This document shows positions 13,501 to 28,500 of a stretch of DNA of 64,000 bases, in pieces. The notes beneath the pieces were generated by a model. It was given only the letters and a program-made list of their open reading frames with translations, was not told where the DNA came from and did no database searches. Each line of letters begins with the position of its first letter. Positions within the stretch are counted from its first letter, which is position 1. The stretch comes from Ditylenchus dipsaci (taxonomy: Eukaryota > Nematoda > Chromadorea > Rhabditida > Anguinidae). The stretch lies in assembly GCA_004194705.1 (NCBI GenBank), contig SADC01001352.1, positions 310,001-374,000 of the forward strand. Direction: 5' to 3'. Made by a program: the position numbers and the translations under genes.

Positions 13501-16500
13501 ACGAACTATTTGGACTGACAACCAGAATTTGAATGTCTCAATTTGAAATGAATCAATTTTTACTGATCAATAGCGACTCGTATTTCATATTAGAGTATGA
13601 ATGGAGTTTTTAGAAATCAATGAAATGGGAAACTGTGCTGAGCCAAGCAAAAACAACTGCAACGAGAATGCTGAATGCATTAACATAAATCCAGGCAGTC
13701 ATTTTTGTACCTGCAAAATTGGATTTATTGGAGATGGTCTTCGTTGTGACGGTATCTTTTTCTTTGCTTTACAATTATTCCTACTGAAAAATATGCAGAC
13801 GTTGACGAGTGCTCCATCCCTGGTCTCTGCGATCCCAACTCTATTTGCATTAATCGAAAAGGGGGTTTTGAGTGTTGGTGCAAGCCTGGCTACAAAGGAG
13901 ACGGTTTCAAGTGCAAGTTATCAGAAAATGGCACACTCTCTGGACCACCTGAAGGAAGCTGCCTTTACAATCCAACTGTATGTCACGTCAATGCTCGGTG
14001 TTTGCCAAGTGGAATATGCCAGTGTCTCAATGGCTTCGAAGGGATGGTCTGAAAGATTGCAAGAAAGGTATCCATAAAGGCATAGGGGGTTTGACAAAAC
14101 TATTGGTATCCAAGTGCACCAAAAGAATTCTCGTTCAAATAACGTCGATTTAACATAAAGGTAGATTCACACGAAATACGTTCAAAAAAAGATGTTCGAA
14201 GAAACTCTTGAGTTGTATTCATTGTATATACCCTTCTTTGAGGGTTCGCTCACAATGCGACATTCCCGCAGCATGCTTAAACCCTAGGACCATGGGTAGC
14301 CAGGGGGGGGGCTGAGGGGGCTATAGCCCTCTCCACCGTCACATTTTAGGAAAAAATTGTATATAACTTTTTGTAGCATTTTTAACGCTCTTTTTGGTGA
14401 TATCAATGGTTACCCAATAAGATCAAAGTTCTTTTATAAATTTAACCATTTTCTGAATTGTCATTTTTCTATTTCACATTTTTAAAAATTAGATAAGGCT
14501 GAAATCAAGCACAGCTTTGATTTTTGAAAAATAAAAATACAGATTGAAGTAAATTATTCTTCTATCAGATATATTTGACAGATTTTTTTCTAAATATCCG
14601 TCAAGATACAGCCTTTTTAAATTGTCAGATCATGCCGAGAAATGACCGAAAATATCGAAATTTAGCCACTTTTGGCATGACTTGACAATTTCAAAAAGCT
14701 ATATCTTGATGAATATTTAATAATATTAGATTCTTAATAAATTATGTCAAATGCATCTGATAAAGGAATAAATTACCACAATCCTGCATTATTATTTTTC
14801 AAAAATCGAAACGGACAATACTTTTTTCTCCGACTAAAACACTTTTTTTTCCGACTAAAATATTTTTTTTCCGACTAATTTTATTTCCGACTTAAACACT
14901 TTTTTCTCCGACTAAAATACTTTTTTTCCGACTAATTTTGATTCTCGACACGAAATCAACCATTTTTAAAAAATTTTGTGTGAAATTCAAGGGTGGCATA
15001 GACCAGATGGCTGGAGACCCACTCCGGAATGGCCAAAAGGCAAAATTATTGGTTTTTGGGGGTTTACTAAAGGGGGAGTAAACTTTTTGAGAAAAATCGA
15101 TTGAGCGGATCAGATTCCGGTCCGATGGGCTTAATCGACCACAACTCCACCTTGAACCACTCGAAACCACCATAAACCTGGAATTCTGAGCGATTAAGCC
15201 GATCGGACCCGAAATCTGATCCGCTCAATCGATTTTCTCAAAAAGTTTACTCCCCCTTTAGTAAACCCCAGAAAACCAATAATTTTGGCCTTTTGGCCAT
15301 TCCGGAGTGGGTCTCCAGCCATCTGGTCTTTCCCTCCCTTGAATTTCACACAAAATTTTTTAAAAATGGTTGATTCGTGTCGAGAATTAAAATTAGTCGG
15401 AAAAAAAAGTATTTTAGTCGGAGAAAAAAGTGTTTTAGTCGGAAATAAAATTAGTCGGAAAAAAAATATTTTAGTCGGAAAAAATGTTTTAGTCGGAGAA
15501 AAAGTATTGTCCAATCGAAACTTCGCTTGACTTTAGCCTTATCTAATTTGTAAAAATGTGAAATAGAAAAATAGCTATTCAGAAAATGACTAAATTTATA
15601 GAAAAGTTTGATCTTATTGAGTAACTATTGATACCATCAGAGAGAGCGTTAAAAATGCTACAAAAAAGTTATATACATCAATATATAACGTACAGTAAAA
15701 CCATCCTAAAACTGGCACTAATTAGTCTGGGGTCACATTAACCGCACCGGTAAAAGATGCTGGTTTTTTGAAGATTTAATTTATTTCCTGTTAAGAAAGG
15801 GTTGAAAACATATTTTAAAAACAAAAATGTTCTCTAGACATTAATTTATAAGTCACAAAAAAGTTTTCTCCATAGCTCTATGCTTTTTTTAAAGTTATAG
15901 GAATAAAAAAAACTCTTTTTCCAGATAAGTATGGCCCGTCCACAGAAATCACGAATAAAATAATCACAAATCTCCCTTTATTTGAAAACGGCGTTGTGTG
16001 AATGTCCTTTTGTTGAACGGATTTTGTGTGAATATCGCATTATTTGAATAGTCTTTGTGTGAGCCTACCCTAAGTCTGAATCTCCCGAATTGGGAGTTCC
16101 AATCTCCCCTGATGAGATAACATTTAGTATCATGATTTTTAGTCTACTTTTTATTTTGCTCTTCTTTTATAATTTTTTGAGTATTCAAATTGTATGGGTA
16201 GAGATGCGCACTCCGTTTTGCGATATTTTTGCGATATTTTTTCGAGAGGTTTTTTTCGTAATAATTTTGATGTAATTTCGACTAGATGTATATACTTGTT
16301 ATATACCATACTATGGGGTACTTTAACACATATTATACTTACGATATTTCTTTCTTTAAAGACCCCATCATATCTTTCCTAAATGTTTGAAAGAGGCCAA
16401 TACCGAGTGTGTCGGAAATTCAAAAGTAACTGCTTTTTCTCAGAAATTTGAATTTTTTTAAATTTTAGCTCTGATGAGATAAAATGTTCAGTTTTTATGA

Positions 16501-19500
16501 TAGCATAAATGAAAGCTTAGCATCGTGGCTACACATTGGCAAAGAGAAACGTGCGTAAGTATAAAAGATGTTTACTTTTGCTATTCAAGAACATCGACAA
16601 GCAGATGCTGATTCGGCATCCAGATGTTCTGTTGACGTTCTTCATAAAAAAAATTAAAAAATTTTATCACCAAATTTGCGGGTTTTTTTGATGAAAGAGA
16701 CAATAAAAACGTGCAGAAGAAATCAGGAAATAAAAAGCTATCAAAAGCGAGTGAATGCTGCAGAAAAAATAAAGGAATTATATTTGAACAATTAAACACC
16801 AAAAATCGCACTAAAACTGCTGTTTTCGATAAAATTCTAGCCACGGATTGTTTTCCGCTAGATGAAACTTCGATTATTGATGACAAAAATCATTACCAAT
16901 CATCTGTTATGTGCTAGAAATCAAAAAGTTGCAAAAATGTGAAAAAAAACAAAAAGAAGCATTAAAAATTCGAATATTCAGCAAATAGATTCAAAAACAC
17001 AACGCCAATGTGTAGTTGACAGCATGTAAGGTTTTGACACGCTGTGGGCTTTCATTCATACTATCATAAAGGTTAAAGACTATTGTGCGAAAATACCTCA
17101 TACAAGTTGGATACCAAAAATATCACAATCACAAGTATACTAAAAACAATAATACCCGCATCATGGTTTTTCTGCAACTTCGGGGCTCTGTCTCTCCAGT
17201 TTTTTAAGTGATCTGGAAAAAGCAGCAGCACTTTGTTATATAACTTCGGGGTGCTTTACAACAATCTTTAAAAAAAGGACCATAGCCGTCGCCGACAATG
17301 AGAATTTCGCACATTTGAATGCGCGCGGGACACCACTTTTACTGCGAAAATATTCTGGAGTATTTTTTAGTAAACAAATAATGCAATTACCAAAAGGGAG
17401 ATCCGGCATTGGGAATAGAACCCGTCAGCAATTTAGACGGTCGACGCGCTTTACCACGTAAAACCCGAAGTGCACCCCCCCCCCTCCTAAATGCACACCA
17501 CATAATTTTTTATCTTGTTGGTTTAGTAACTGATTCCAAGGAAAGTATCGAGCAGGTCACACCAAACGGTCAAGTTGTATCTACTACATCACAGATTAGA
17601 CAATCTGGTTCCAGTACAAGTCCGCCAACCAAAACCTTTTCTGCTTCAGCACCCTTCAGTACTCTTATACCTTCGTCAATTTCTTCAAGCAGTTCATCTG
17701 TTTCTTCAAACACAGCTTTACCTCGAGCTCCAAGCACCATGCCAGCCTCATATTCTAGAAGCTGGTCGGGTTCGAGCAGCACCACATTCAAGTCGATCAC
17801 AACTCCACTACTTCTCCTTGGAATAATTGGAGTAGTGTGACACCACTTGCTTCTATCTCATCTCCTCTTCCATCCAGCAGTGGAGCAGTAGGGCATGGAG
17901 CTACACACCAGCGGAATACACTGCATCCACCTCCCGTGCTCCAGCCACTAGAACATCAACAACCACTCCAGTTCCATTGCTTGAAGTAGCCACAGTGCTT
18001 CCTCAATGCTCAGAGTCAGACCAATCTGCATGTCATATACTGGCTAGTTGTCATGCAGCTGCTGGAGTTTGTGTTTGTAAGGCAGGATATGAAGGAGATG
18101 GATACAACCATTGCACGTGCGTTGATTTATTTGGTTGTAGTAAATTAAATTTTTTTGCAGTCAAGTATGGCCAGATTGCACTACTAATTCATCGATTTGT
18201 GACAGAAATGCCAAATGTGATTACAACTCAAAGAATGCTCTTGCAAACCAGGCTTTGTGGGAGATGGCTTGACCTGCACTCCAGATAAGTGGGACTGTGT
18301 TACCAGAGGCCGTCCTTGTGCAGTGGGTTGCTGATTGTGTTGGAAGGAGATGCGTGTGCAGACCCGGTTATACAGGTCAGTAGTAGGGTGGTGCGGTTAC
18401 GGTTTATTTTGGATCCGGTTTATTTTTTCTCAGACATTTTTATCAAAGATTTAACAGAATTTTTACATTTTGCGGACCCCTAATACTAAAATTTCTTCTT
18501 CTTCAAAATAGGATATTAAACGTACAAAAAAATAAACAATAGTTGCACTAAAACCGGTTAACCGAAAGAAATCGGAAAAAAAACCGACCGGTTTTTTTTA
18601 ACGGTTTTTTTTCCTGATTTCTTTCGGTTAACCGGGTTTTTAGTGCAACTATTGTTTATTTTTTTCTACGTTTAATATCCCATTTTGAAGAGGAGAAATT
18701 TTTAGTATTAGGGGTCTGCAAAATGTAAAAATTTCTGTCAAATCTTTGATAAAAATGTCTGAGAAAAATAAACCGGATCCAAAAATAAACCGTAACCGCA
18801 CCACCCTAGTCAGTAGATTGGAAATCGCTTCACCTGAACTCATTTTTGTGTTTTCTATGTGTTTTATTTTTAGTTGTTGTATTTTAGGTGATGGTGTGAC
18901 TTGCATGAGCATTCACTTGCCTGAAACTGCCAAAGGCGACTGTCTAGCTTGTCATTGTAAAGCAACTTGTGAATATGGAGAATGCAAATGTCAACAAGGG
19001 TTTTTTGGTAATGGATTACTGTGTGTGCCTGACCCTGATGACTGTATCAACTACCCGGGACTGTGTCATTCCACAAATGGCCAATGCAACATGACTAGAA
19101 GAAGGTGTGAGTGCAAAAAAGGTCGGTTTTGCAATATATAGTTATACCGGTATGGTCACACTTTCCAAAAATAACAGAAGAGACTGTCAAAAAAGCTTGA
19201 CTGTATTCGAAAATTTTGTCAAGCTAGAGTAATTTTTAGGGTTGGCCGATTCGCCGACGAAACTAAATTCGGGGGATCCGCGGCAATTTTGCCGGCAAAA
19301 ACACACTCGAATAATTGTGAACACACAGTGAACCCAACGGTGAAACCAAAAAATTGGCCAGCCTTAGTAATACCAATCTCACATTTAGGCTACACCGGAA
19401 ACGGAATCGATTGCAGCGGAAAAGTTTCTTGTATTCAACAACCAGGAGTTTGTCACCCAAGTGCTGAATGCCAGCCTACAGGCCATTGCAGATGCAATGA

Positions 19501-22500
19501 GGGATTTTTCGGTGATGGAATCAGTTGTAGCACAGGTTTTTGTGAGAATATAGTTTAGACTGACTTTTTATGTTCTTATTTTCAGAAAGTTCAAAGAAAC
19601 ACTTGGTTAGCTCTTTCCCAAGACGCTATATTGTTTTGATTAATTACTTATTTTCAGGCTAATTACTCTTGTCCAGCCAGATGTAGTGCAAACTCGGAGT
19701 GTGTAAATGGAGCTTGCAAATGTTAAGTGGTTATGTGGGCAACCAAAATGGATTCTGCTCAGGTATTTGGTTATTTGGAAAGCTGTTAGCCGAAAGAGAC
19801 AGGTTGGCCAACTCAAATACTCGAAAACATGTTTCATTCGAGACCCGACGGTGAAACCAAAAAATTGGCCCGCAATTGGAGTTGGGATAGTTGGCATTGT
19901 GAACACACTTTACTCCAACTCCGAGTCCTTTAAAGGGCATGCCCACGCTAATAAGAGGTGGTGCCCGGGAATTCAAATTTTTTTCCGAATCATTGAATTT
20001 CTGTACAGATTTTTCAACTTGGTTTCTAACAAAACAAGGCCTAGAATTTTATTTTAGGTACAGTTTTGTTAGAAACTAGGTTGAAAAATCAGTACAGAAG
20101 TTCAATGATAAGGAAAAAATTTTGAATTCCCGGGCACCACCTCTTATTAGCGTGGGCATGCCCCTTTAACGAGCCATCAAGGACTTAAAAGGTGCATGTT
20201 TAACAACAATAAAAATATCAGAAAAGATGCTTTTACAACAGAATCTATCAGTAACTCTCATCATAAAAAAATTTAAAAACTGAAAAATATGCTAAGATCA
20301 AATGCAAATGATCTTGAAATATGTAAGTTGGTCACCCTGAAAAGATTTTTTCAGATTAGGCAAAATCAATTTTTTGGCTAAATTTATATAAATACCTCTG
20401 AAAATTTTTGTTAGGAATTGAGCCACCGCCGACCTCGGCGCCGGATTAACACTGCTTATTACTCAATAACGTGCAAATTTAAATGCTTTTTTCAGTTATT
20501 GCTTACTTTGAGTAACATTCCTGGGGTCTAATAGAGAGGGCCCGTCTATTTTCAATCCTCCTCGCAGGGACCCGTCTATTAGAGAGGGCGCTTAAAATAA
20601 AGAGCGCCCGTTATTAGAGATAATACAGTAAATGACTAAGAACCCACGAAAAATGATAAATGTCCCAATAGGAAATAGTCCTACAACAAGACTATAGTCC
20701 AATAAAAGCATAGTCCTAAAATAGGACCATACAACTATTAGGACCTTTTTAGGACCATAAATAGTCCTAAATAGTTCTATATAGGACCCGATTCTCATCC
20801 CTGGTACCCATACCATCAAGCACCCGTATCACTAATTTTCTGTTTAAAATGCTGGTTTTAGACATCGATGAGTGCACGACAGGGGCCTCTGGGTGTGCTG
20901 CCAACAGTGTTTGCCACAATACTGAGGGCTCTTACAAGTGTGAGTGCTTACAAGGTTGGTTGCTGGTCTAAAACTAGAGCTCCCCCAATAATTCTAATGT
21001 AGTATATTTCAAAGACACAAAATTATTTATTTTTCTATTGTTTTATATCTCTCCAAACCGGCACTGCATCTTTCAAAGCATTGAGAGCTTTAGCAATAGC
21101 TTCATCCAAAAATTGGTTAGCTTGTTCTATAGTAAAATTGTCAACATCTAGGTCTTTGTATGGGTATTCATTGTTTATAAGATTGATGGAGTAGGCATCA
21201 TTGTAAGGAAAGTCTTTGTTGTATTCTGTCACTCTTTTGTCGATCATGTCTTAAAATCATCTATGATTTGTCTAAATTGGGACTTCTAACAATGCCTCTA
21301 CTTCCACTTTGACCATTTTAATACGAATATTAGTTGTCGAAATGGCTGACAATAATTCGAGACTTCTATTTGAACCTGAAATAAGAAAATAGCAATACAG
21401 TTGGATTATTCACGAACCACTCTTATCGCGTCATGAAAAGAATGAGACTAGATGTGAAATGAGGTTGCTTGTGTGTCAGTGCATTTTTGTCTGGTTGGGG
21501 AAGAAATAAAGGGCAGAAGGAGGCAGCCAGCTGTTTTTTTATTGTGTCTTTTCTCTCTTCGGATTATCTCTGCTTTTGCCTTCCCAGACATTTTTTAATA
21601 TATCGAATTTTCAGTAACCTCAGAAAAAACTTTTTTACATTTACATATTAAAATAAAAAAATCAACCAGGATACACAGGAAACGGAAAGAATGCCATACC
21701 TACACCAATCAACATCAACCAATGAGAAATCTTGCTGGTGATTTTTTGTGATTTTCATTACCCAAAAATATAAAAGTTCATTTAGTGCAATGTCTCTCTG
21801 ACGGCATCCGTCTTGTTCTCGTCAACAGGACCTATCCATTTGGTGGTCGAATTTTCGTGCAGGGACAGAACGACAATCCACATTGTTCCAAAACTTTCGG
21901 TCCTTTAGATCAGCAAAGCGCAGTCAGAACTCCGCATTATTTCCATATTCCTGCTGTAAATTTTTTTCTGGGATTTACGTTACATATTCATGAAAAAAAA
22001 AAGTTTCAGGCACATTGCAACATGGAACTGGAAGGGAATGTAATCAACTTTTCATCTTCTCAATCAAATTATTTACGCGTGAATTTTTAGAATGTTGTCG
22101 CAGTCACTGTAATTTCACAAGAACACCCTACTTTTGTCACTGAAAAGTCCTACTCCTATCGGTACTTTGAGTACGAGTGCTGAATTTGCCTAATTTAACT
22201 TATCCTTATTCAGTCTACGCTGCACTTATCCCACACCAACTCTAACACTTCGCAACCAAGTGAATGTTTCCGAGTTGACAACTGTGCAGTCGTTCTACCG
22301 CACAGGTCCTGAGCCCACCTGCTCGTTGAAAGTAACCAATGAAAGGAACAGTGCCGTAGAAAGTGCTACAGTTGGCGATGTATTAAAGTTGTCCTTGGCA
22401 ATTCATCCAAATGAAACTTACGCTATATTGCCAGAAATTGTTTCGCGATTAACTTACAAAGTGGTGAAAGTACTCATTAACAGATGCTGCTGGATGCGCA

Positions 22501-25500
22501 ATTGATGCCCAACTTTTCCCTGAGTAAGTCAGTTTGATTGGCGTGACAAAACTTGAGTAATGAAATTTGAGATCATATGATTATATAATGCAACTTGAGA
22601 AATTGTGAGATTTTGGCTGCAAGAAATGCGCCCGAAGATTCGTGCTACACTTTTAGGTATTGCAAGTTTTGCATCTCACGGTATGCAAACCAGGGTATGA
22701 GAACCGAAAATTAAAGCTTTACGGCTGCAAGACAAGAGACTGTGAGATTTGAACTGCAGGATTTGTGCCAAAATATTTGCGCTGCATTTTTGAAGGGCAA
22801 TACTTTTTTTGTACCAAATTTACTTTTTTGCACCAAAATTTACTCTTTTTTGTACCAAATTTTCTTATGCTTTTTTCTCTTCAATTTTTCAAGTTTTTGC
22901 ACAAAGTTTTAGCACCTTCATGTAGCCCTACGATTCTAGTTTTTAACGACATATAACTATCTGCAAGATATTTTCAAAAATTTTAACAAAATATCAAAAG
23001 TGTGAACTAAGTTATTTTTCTGACTTGTTGCATACTTTCGATTTTTTGTAGAGCATTTCGAAAATATATTGCAAAAAGTTATATTTCGTAAGAAACTAGA
23101 ATCGCAGGGCTACTTGAAAGTCTTTTCACTTTGTAAAAACGATCGAAAAAATTAAGAAATAAACGCAAAACAAAAAAATCAAATAATTTGGTACAAAAAA
23201 AGTAAATTTGGTACAAAAAAAAGTAAATTTGATACAAAAAAAGTACTGCACTTTTTTGAAATGCAAAATTTGCGACGCAAGTTTTGTGCTTCATCTTTGT
23301 TTTCCTTGATTTTGAAGGCTTTTTGCAAATTCTGTTTTGACAGTTTGGTCCCGGAAATTGCAAGGATTCCGATTTTGCCAATCGTTTTTGCTTAACCGGA
23401 TACGGTCGATTCGCCCCCTCCTAATAAAAAGGGAAAATTCGCTCCCTTCTATAAAAAAGGTTTTTTTTTTAATTTTTATGGTTTTAAGGACCATGGTTTT
23501 TGAACGCAGCGGCATCTCCAGATTTTGAATTGGCGGGGACACTTTTTATCATCGAGACCAATTAAATTTGAATGTAAATTATTTTTTATTTTCATTGAAA
23601 ATTTAAATTATTATGTCTTGCCAGGGAACCTTCAGTAGTGTTTTTTTCAAAGACTTCATTGACAGATTTTTTTTTGCAGATTCTTGTAGAGCACCCTGAA
23701 GTTATTAACAAAGTGCTGCTGATATGTCCAGGTCTCTTAAAAATTAGGAACAAATGGCCATCCGAAGTCACGAAAAACCATGATACAGGTATCATGGTTT
23801 TAGCGTACTTTTAAGCTGCACTTGTTTTATATATTTTTCGAGCATTCAATCTTTATGGGTGATTTCTTGCTCTCAATGATAGCGCAAATTAAACCCAGCA
23901 TCTAGGAACGTAATAGTATAAAGAACGTGCGTAACTTTAACAAACTAGAATGTTTAATCTAAAGCGTCAGCATGGAGATGCCGATTTTGGAATCCAGGTG
24001 TCCTTTCAATCTTCTTGATAATGGTTTTTTGAATATTTCTGTATATTTATGCACGTTCTTTATACTATCTTGTAGCCTAGATGACGGGCTTTCATTCGCG
24101 CTATCATAAAGAGAAAAAACGCCATCTTATCAGAGCTTTAATTCTTAAAATATTAGAATTCCTGAGAAAAAGCAGCGACTATTCGAATTCCCGCCACTTT
24201 CAGATATCGTCCTGTTTCAGAAATTTCGAAAAGCCGTGAAGAGCTTTTTAAAGAACTAATTAGCATAAGTATAATATGAAAGAAATGAACCCATAAAAGT
24301 TGGTAACTCGAAGAATTTATGAAACAATGGCAACTTAAAAGTAGGCTAAAAACCATGATATGGGTATCATGAGTTTTTTCGGTAACTTCGTAGGGCCCCG
24401 GTCTCCCTAATTTTTCAAAGGACCTGGACATATCAGCACTTTGTTATATAACTTCGAGGTGCTCTACAAGAATCTGCGAAAAAATCTGTCAATGAAGTCT
24501 TTGAAAAAAAACACTACTGAAGGTTAGTCCAATTTAAATTAAAATATAATATACCGTATTTCCTCTAATATGCCGACACCCTCTAATAAACCGACACCCC
24601 CTACTTCGAGGGTCCGTATCTCAGTCCAAAGAAAGAAATTTACATCGGTTTTTTTTGCGTTTTCTTAGCTCCCACAAGCTCTATCGATTCCGCTTTTTCG
24701 ATTTTGGATCTTCATCCAAAATTGTCGAGATCGACCCAAAATTTCACGATTTTTGAGGGGTTGAAAAATAAAACCGACATGTCGGTATATTAGAGGAAAT
24801 ACGGTAAGAAGTTATGGCGCCGTGAAAGTAGGTTAAGTCGTCCGATCTGCAGAGTCAAGCAACGTTGGGCTCGACTAATGAATGGATCTTTATTTTGATA
24901 AAATTTTAGATGCAAACAAAAAATAATTGTTGAATATTTTTAGAGTAAAAGAGTGTCCTCCGCCAATTCGAAAATTGGAGATACCGCTGCGTTCAAAAAC
25001 CATGGTCCTTTAGTAATGATAAAACAGAGGTTGACTTGCACAAACCCCATTTATGGAGTAGTGTACCTTAGGGTACCCAGGTGGTGCTCACGGTTTTGTA
25101 CCTGGGTATCGGTACTCAGGTGGAAGATGTAATAGTACCCAGGTATCGGTACCAATCGGAAGCACCTGAGTATTAGTACCCAATACTCAGGTGATTTAAG
25201 TAGATGGCGATATCTGGAGATGAATGGAGACTCTGGTAGATAGGTTGATTTCAACCGAAGTTGACTGTTATGGTCAACTCAATCCATATCCGGGTACAAG
25301 TGAACTGAACAAAATGAATCTTTATTGAACGGGCTGGGGTAAATTCCACCACGGTCATAGTGGTTACGCCGTCCGTCGCCGTCCTATTTTTTTTTTGCCG
25401 TCCTGCATTTTCATCAAATTTTTTATGACGGATCGCTTTTTATTGGCTTATATTCTTTTGGCTGACCAAAAAGCTCTTTATGCCACCAAAAAGATTTTTT

Positions 25501-28500
25501 CTGCACGAAAAAAATTATTCGTGTCATTTTTAAGTCAAAATTTTGCGGGAATTCAAATTTTATAGACATATAATCACTTGAATTGCTCAGAATCCCACCC
25601 CAAGTGGCCAGAAGCCACTGAAAGTTGGTTTTTCGAGGGTTCACTAAAGGGTGGTAAACTTTTTGCGAAAAATCGAGTGAGCGGATCAAAATTCCAGTCA
25701 GATGAGCTTAATCGCTCAGAATTCCCGCCTGAACCATGCTCAACCAAAGTTGTTATTTTAGAAAACTAGAGACCGTTTTAAGCATACAACTGGCTTTTTC
25801 CGAGTAAAATTAGCGTTTTTTGCGTTTTCTGTCTAACTTTTGCATAAAACAACTCTAAACTTGCATTTTTTGTATACCTTTAAGTACCAAAATGCAGCAA
25901 ATTTACTTCTTTATAAGGCCTCAGCCTCCTTTTTTCAGGTTTGAAAAGTAGCTTGATATATCAGGCCAGTTACAGTTGCAAAATGAGATGAACTTTTTTG
26001 GCATATATTCCAAAAACACTAGTGACATCTTAAAAAATTGCGTGTTTTCGGGGCGAGTGATGGCTTGTTTTAATGCTCTTGATGTGAGGAACAGTTTGCA
26101 AATAAGCTAATGCGATATAAGTGAAAATAAAGTCAGTTACAAACTTTAGGTTACATGGATAACAAGTATCAATATTTAAGTCAATTTTCAAATTTTTTCT
26201 TTTTGGCGCAAAAATTCAAAAGTGATTATGTTTTTGAATTTCAAGGGCTCACAGCCCCTTAAAATTCAAAATCATAATCACTTTGAAAACAGCAAAACGC
26301 CAAGAATTTTTGAAAAATAATTTTTTTTAGTGTGTTTTTTTTTAATTCCACGACTCCCTAAAATTTGAATCCTGGTGCAGTACAAGAATATTTTTTTGCA
26401 AAATTCAAATTTTTAATCGAAAATGTTATGCTGTTTCTATCCACAGTTTTAAAAATGTGCGATTCAATGATTTTATGGCAAAGATCCGCTTTTCAACAAC
26501 CTCTGCTATCTTAAAAGACTCAAAACTCTATCTTTATTCGTCTGAAAACAACAAATACTATAAATTAGTGGAGAACAACGATAAAATTAACGAGAATGAA
26601 TAATTATTTTTTGATACTAACAGAGCAACCCCTTCTTTTTCGACGCAGCCTATTTCTTGGCGAGCCATCAGCACTTGGACATAAGAATCACTGTCAAAAC
26701 TTCTTCCCAACTGACGGCGCACCATAGGAAGCTTACAAAAGACGATTGCATGCATTATCAGAAGCTGAAAGCAAAGAAGTAAAAGGAAAAAAAAACCGAT
26801 TTTTCACCTCGGTTTTTTCTTCAATTTTTACATGTTGATTCTAATAATCATAATAATTATGTTAACCGTCTCTTAGTGACCATAGAAAATATGTTGATTA
26901 AAGTGATCATGGTCAATTAAATCACCATAATTAACTTGATCACTATATAAAACGTAAAAATTTTGGTGAAAAAATCGGTGGCCTCCCCAAAGTACATAAG
27001 GTCCGTGGGGGCTGTGTCTTTTTGGTGGCAGAAAAAAATCTTTTTGGTGGCAACTCGTTTTTGGAGGCAGAAAAAAAAACAGAAATTATGCTTTTTATTT
27101 ACATCATATGGTTAGTTTTTATTTTGCTACCTTATTTCCGGAGGACCTTCTAGGTTTTTTTCACTTTTAGTTTAAAATAATAAGGCCGTCCTTACTTTAC
27201 ATGAAAAATTTTCGAAAATCTGAGAAATCAGGACGGCCTTATTTTTTTGAACTAAAAGTGAAAGAAAACCTGGTCAGTCCCCAAAAATAAGGTAGAAAAA
27301 AAACTGACTTTATGATGTAAAATAAAAAAGCGATCCGTTATAAAAAATTCAATGAAAATGCAGGACGGCGATAAAAAAATAGGATGGCGATGGACGACGT
27401 AACTACTATGACCGTGGTAGAGTTCCACTTAGAATTCCACTTCTTTTTGAAGTTACAGGTTCGAATCCTCGAGGTATCAGATATTATTTTTCCTTAACAA
27501 CAGTTATAAACTGTTTTTTTATAAAACCATTATATCTCAGGGTGGACAGGGTACCTCCTGACACCCCCAGAATCTGTTTTAGCTGAAAGTATTTTAAAAT
27601 TATTGTAAGTTATCAAACTTATGTTCTGAACATGTTTTGATAATGCTAATAAAGCAATTCGACTTAAATGAAACCCATTTCCGGAGTATTGTACCGTAGC
27701 GTGTCCAGGTTGTGCTCAGTTTTCGTACCTAGTTATCGGCACTCAGATGGAAGTGCTTAGGTAGTAGTAGTACACAGTGATCACTTTCTTGTGAATAATT
27801 TCGGCATAGGGGCGTTTGGTGGTTTTCTCTCATCCTTCGCTTTGGCCTTAGGTATCTTCTCTGTTTTGTTCCTTTTTTTCAGCCCTCGGCTTAGGTGGAT
27901 GAAGATATGTGGAGATAAATGGATACCTCTGGTGAACGGATACCCAGTAGATATTTATAATAAGGACGTTAACTTATTGGTCCACTCAACTCATATCCAG
28001 GTACAAGTAGTGAATCTGGATGTCCACCTAGAAATTTTCTTTTTCACAAAATTCGGCGTTCTTATGCATTATCGGGACTACCTAATTTTGTCGTGGGTCC
28101 TTACGCATTAGACAGTAAAACCAGGCAGTCCCGATAATGCATGAAAACCAAATTCGGCTTCAAAAAGCTTCTCTGAGCATTTATTTAGATAATCTGATAA
28201 AAGTTTTTATGTCGTCAACTGACATATAAGCTACTTAAAGGAAATTCAAAAATTCGGATTTTGCTACGTATTTATTACACTTGCACAGACAATAATCATG
28301 CAATATTATATCATTCATCAATGTTCTATTTGCGCCCTTTACTCTTTGACGAGGCATGGCGGAGACCAGAGCCAGTATTTGCAGCTGGCGAGAGGTAAGG
28401 ATTGAAATCAGAAGTTCCACCCTGGATTTGCTGAACCAAAGTCTCCAAACGATTAAGACGCAGTTCGTGATTCTCTTCGACCTGCATTAGCCTCTCAACT

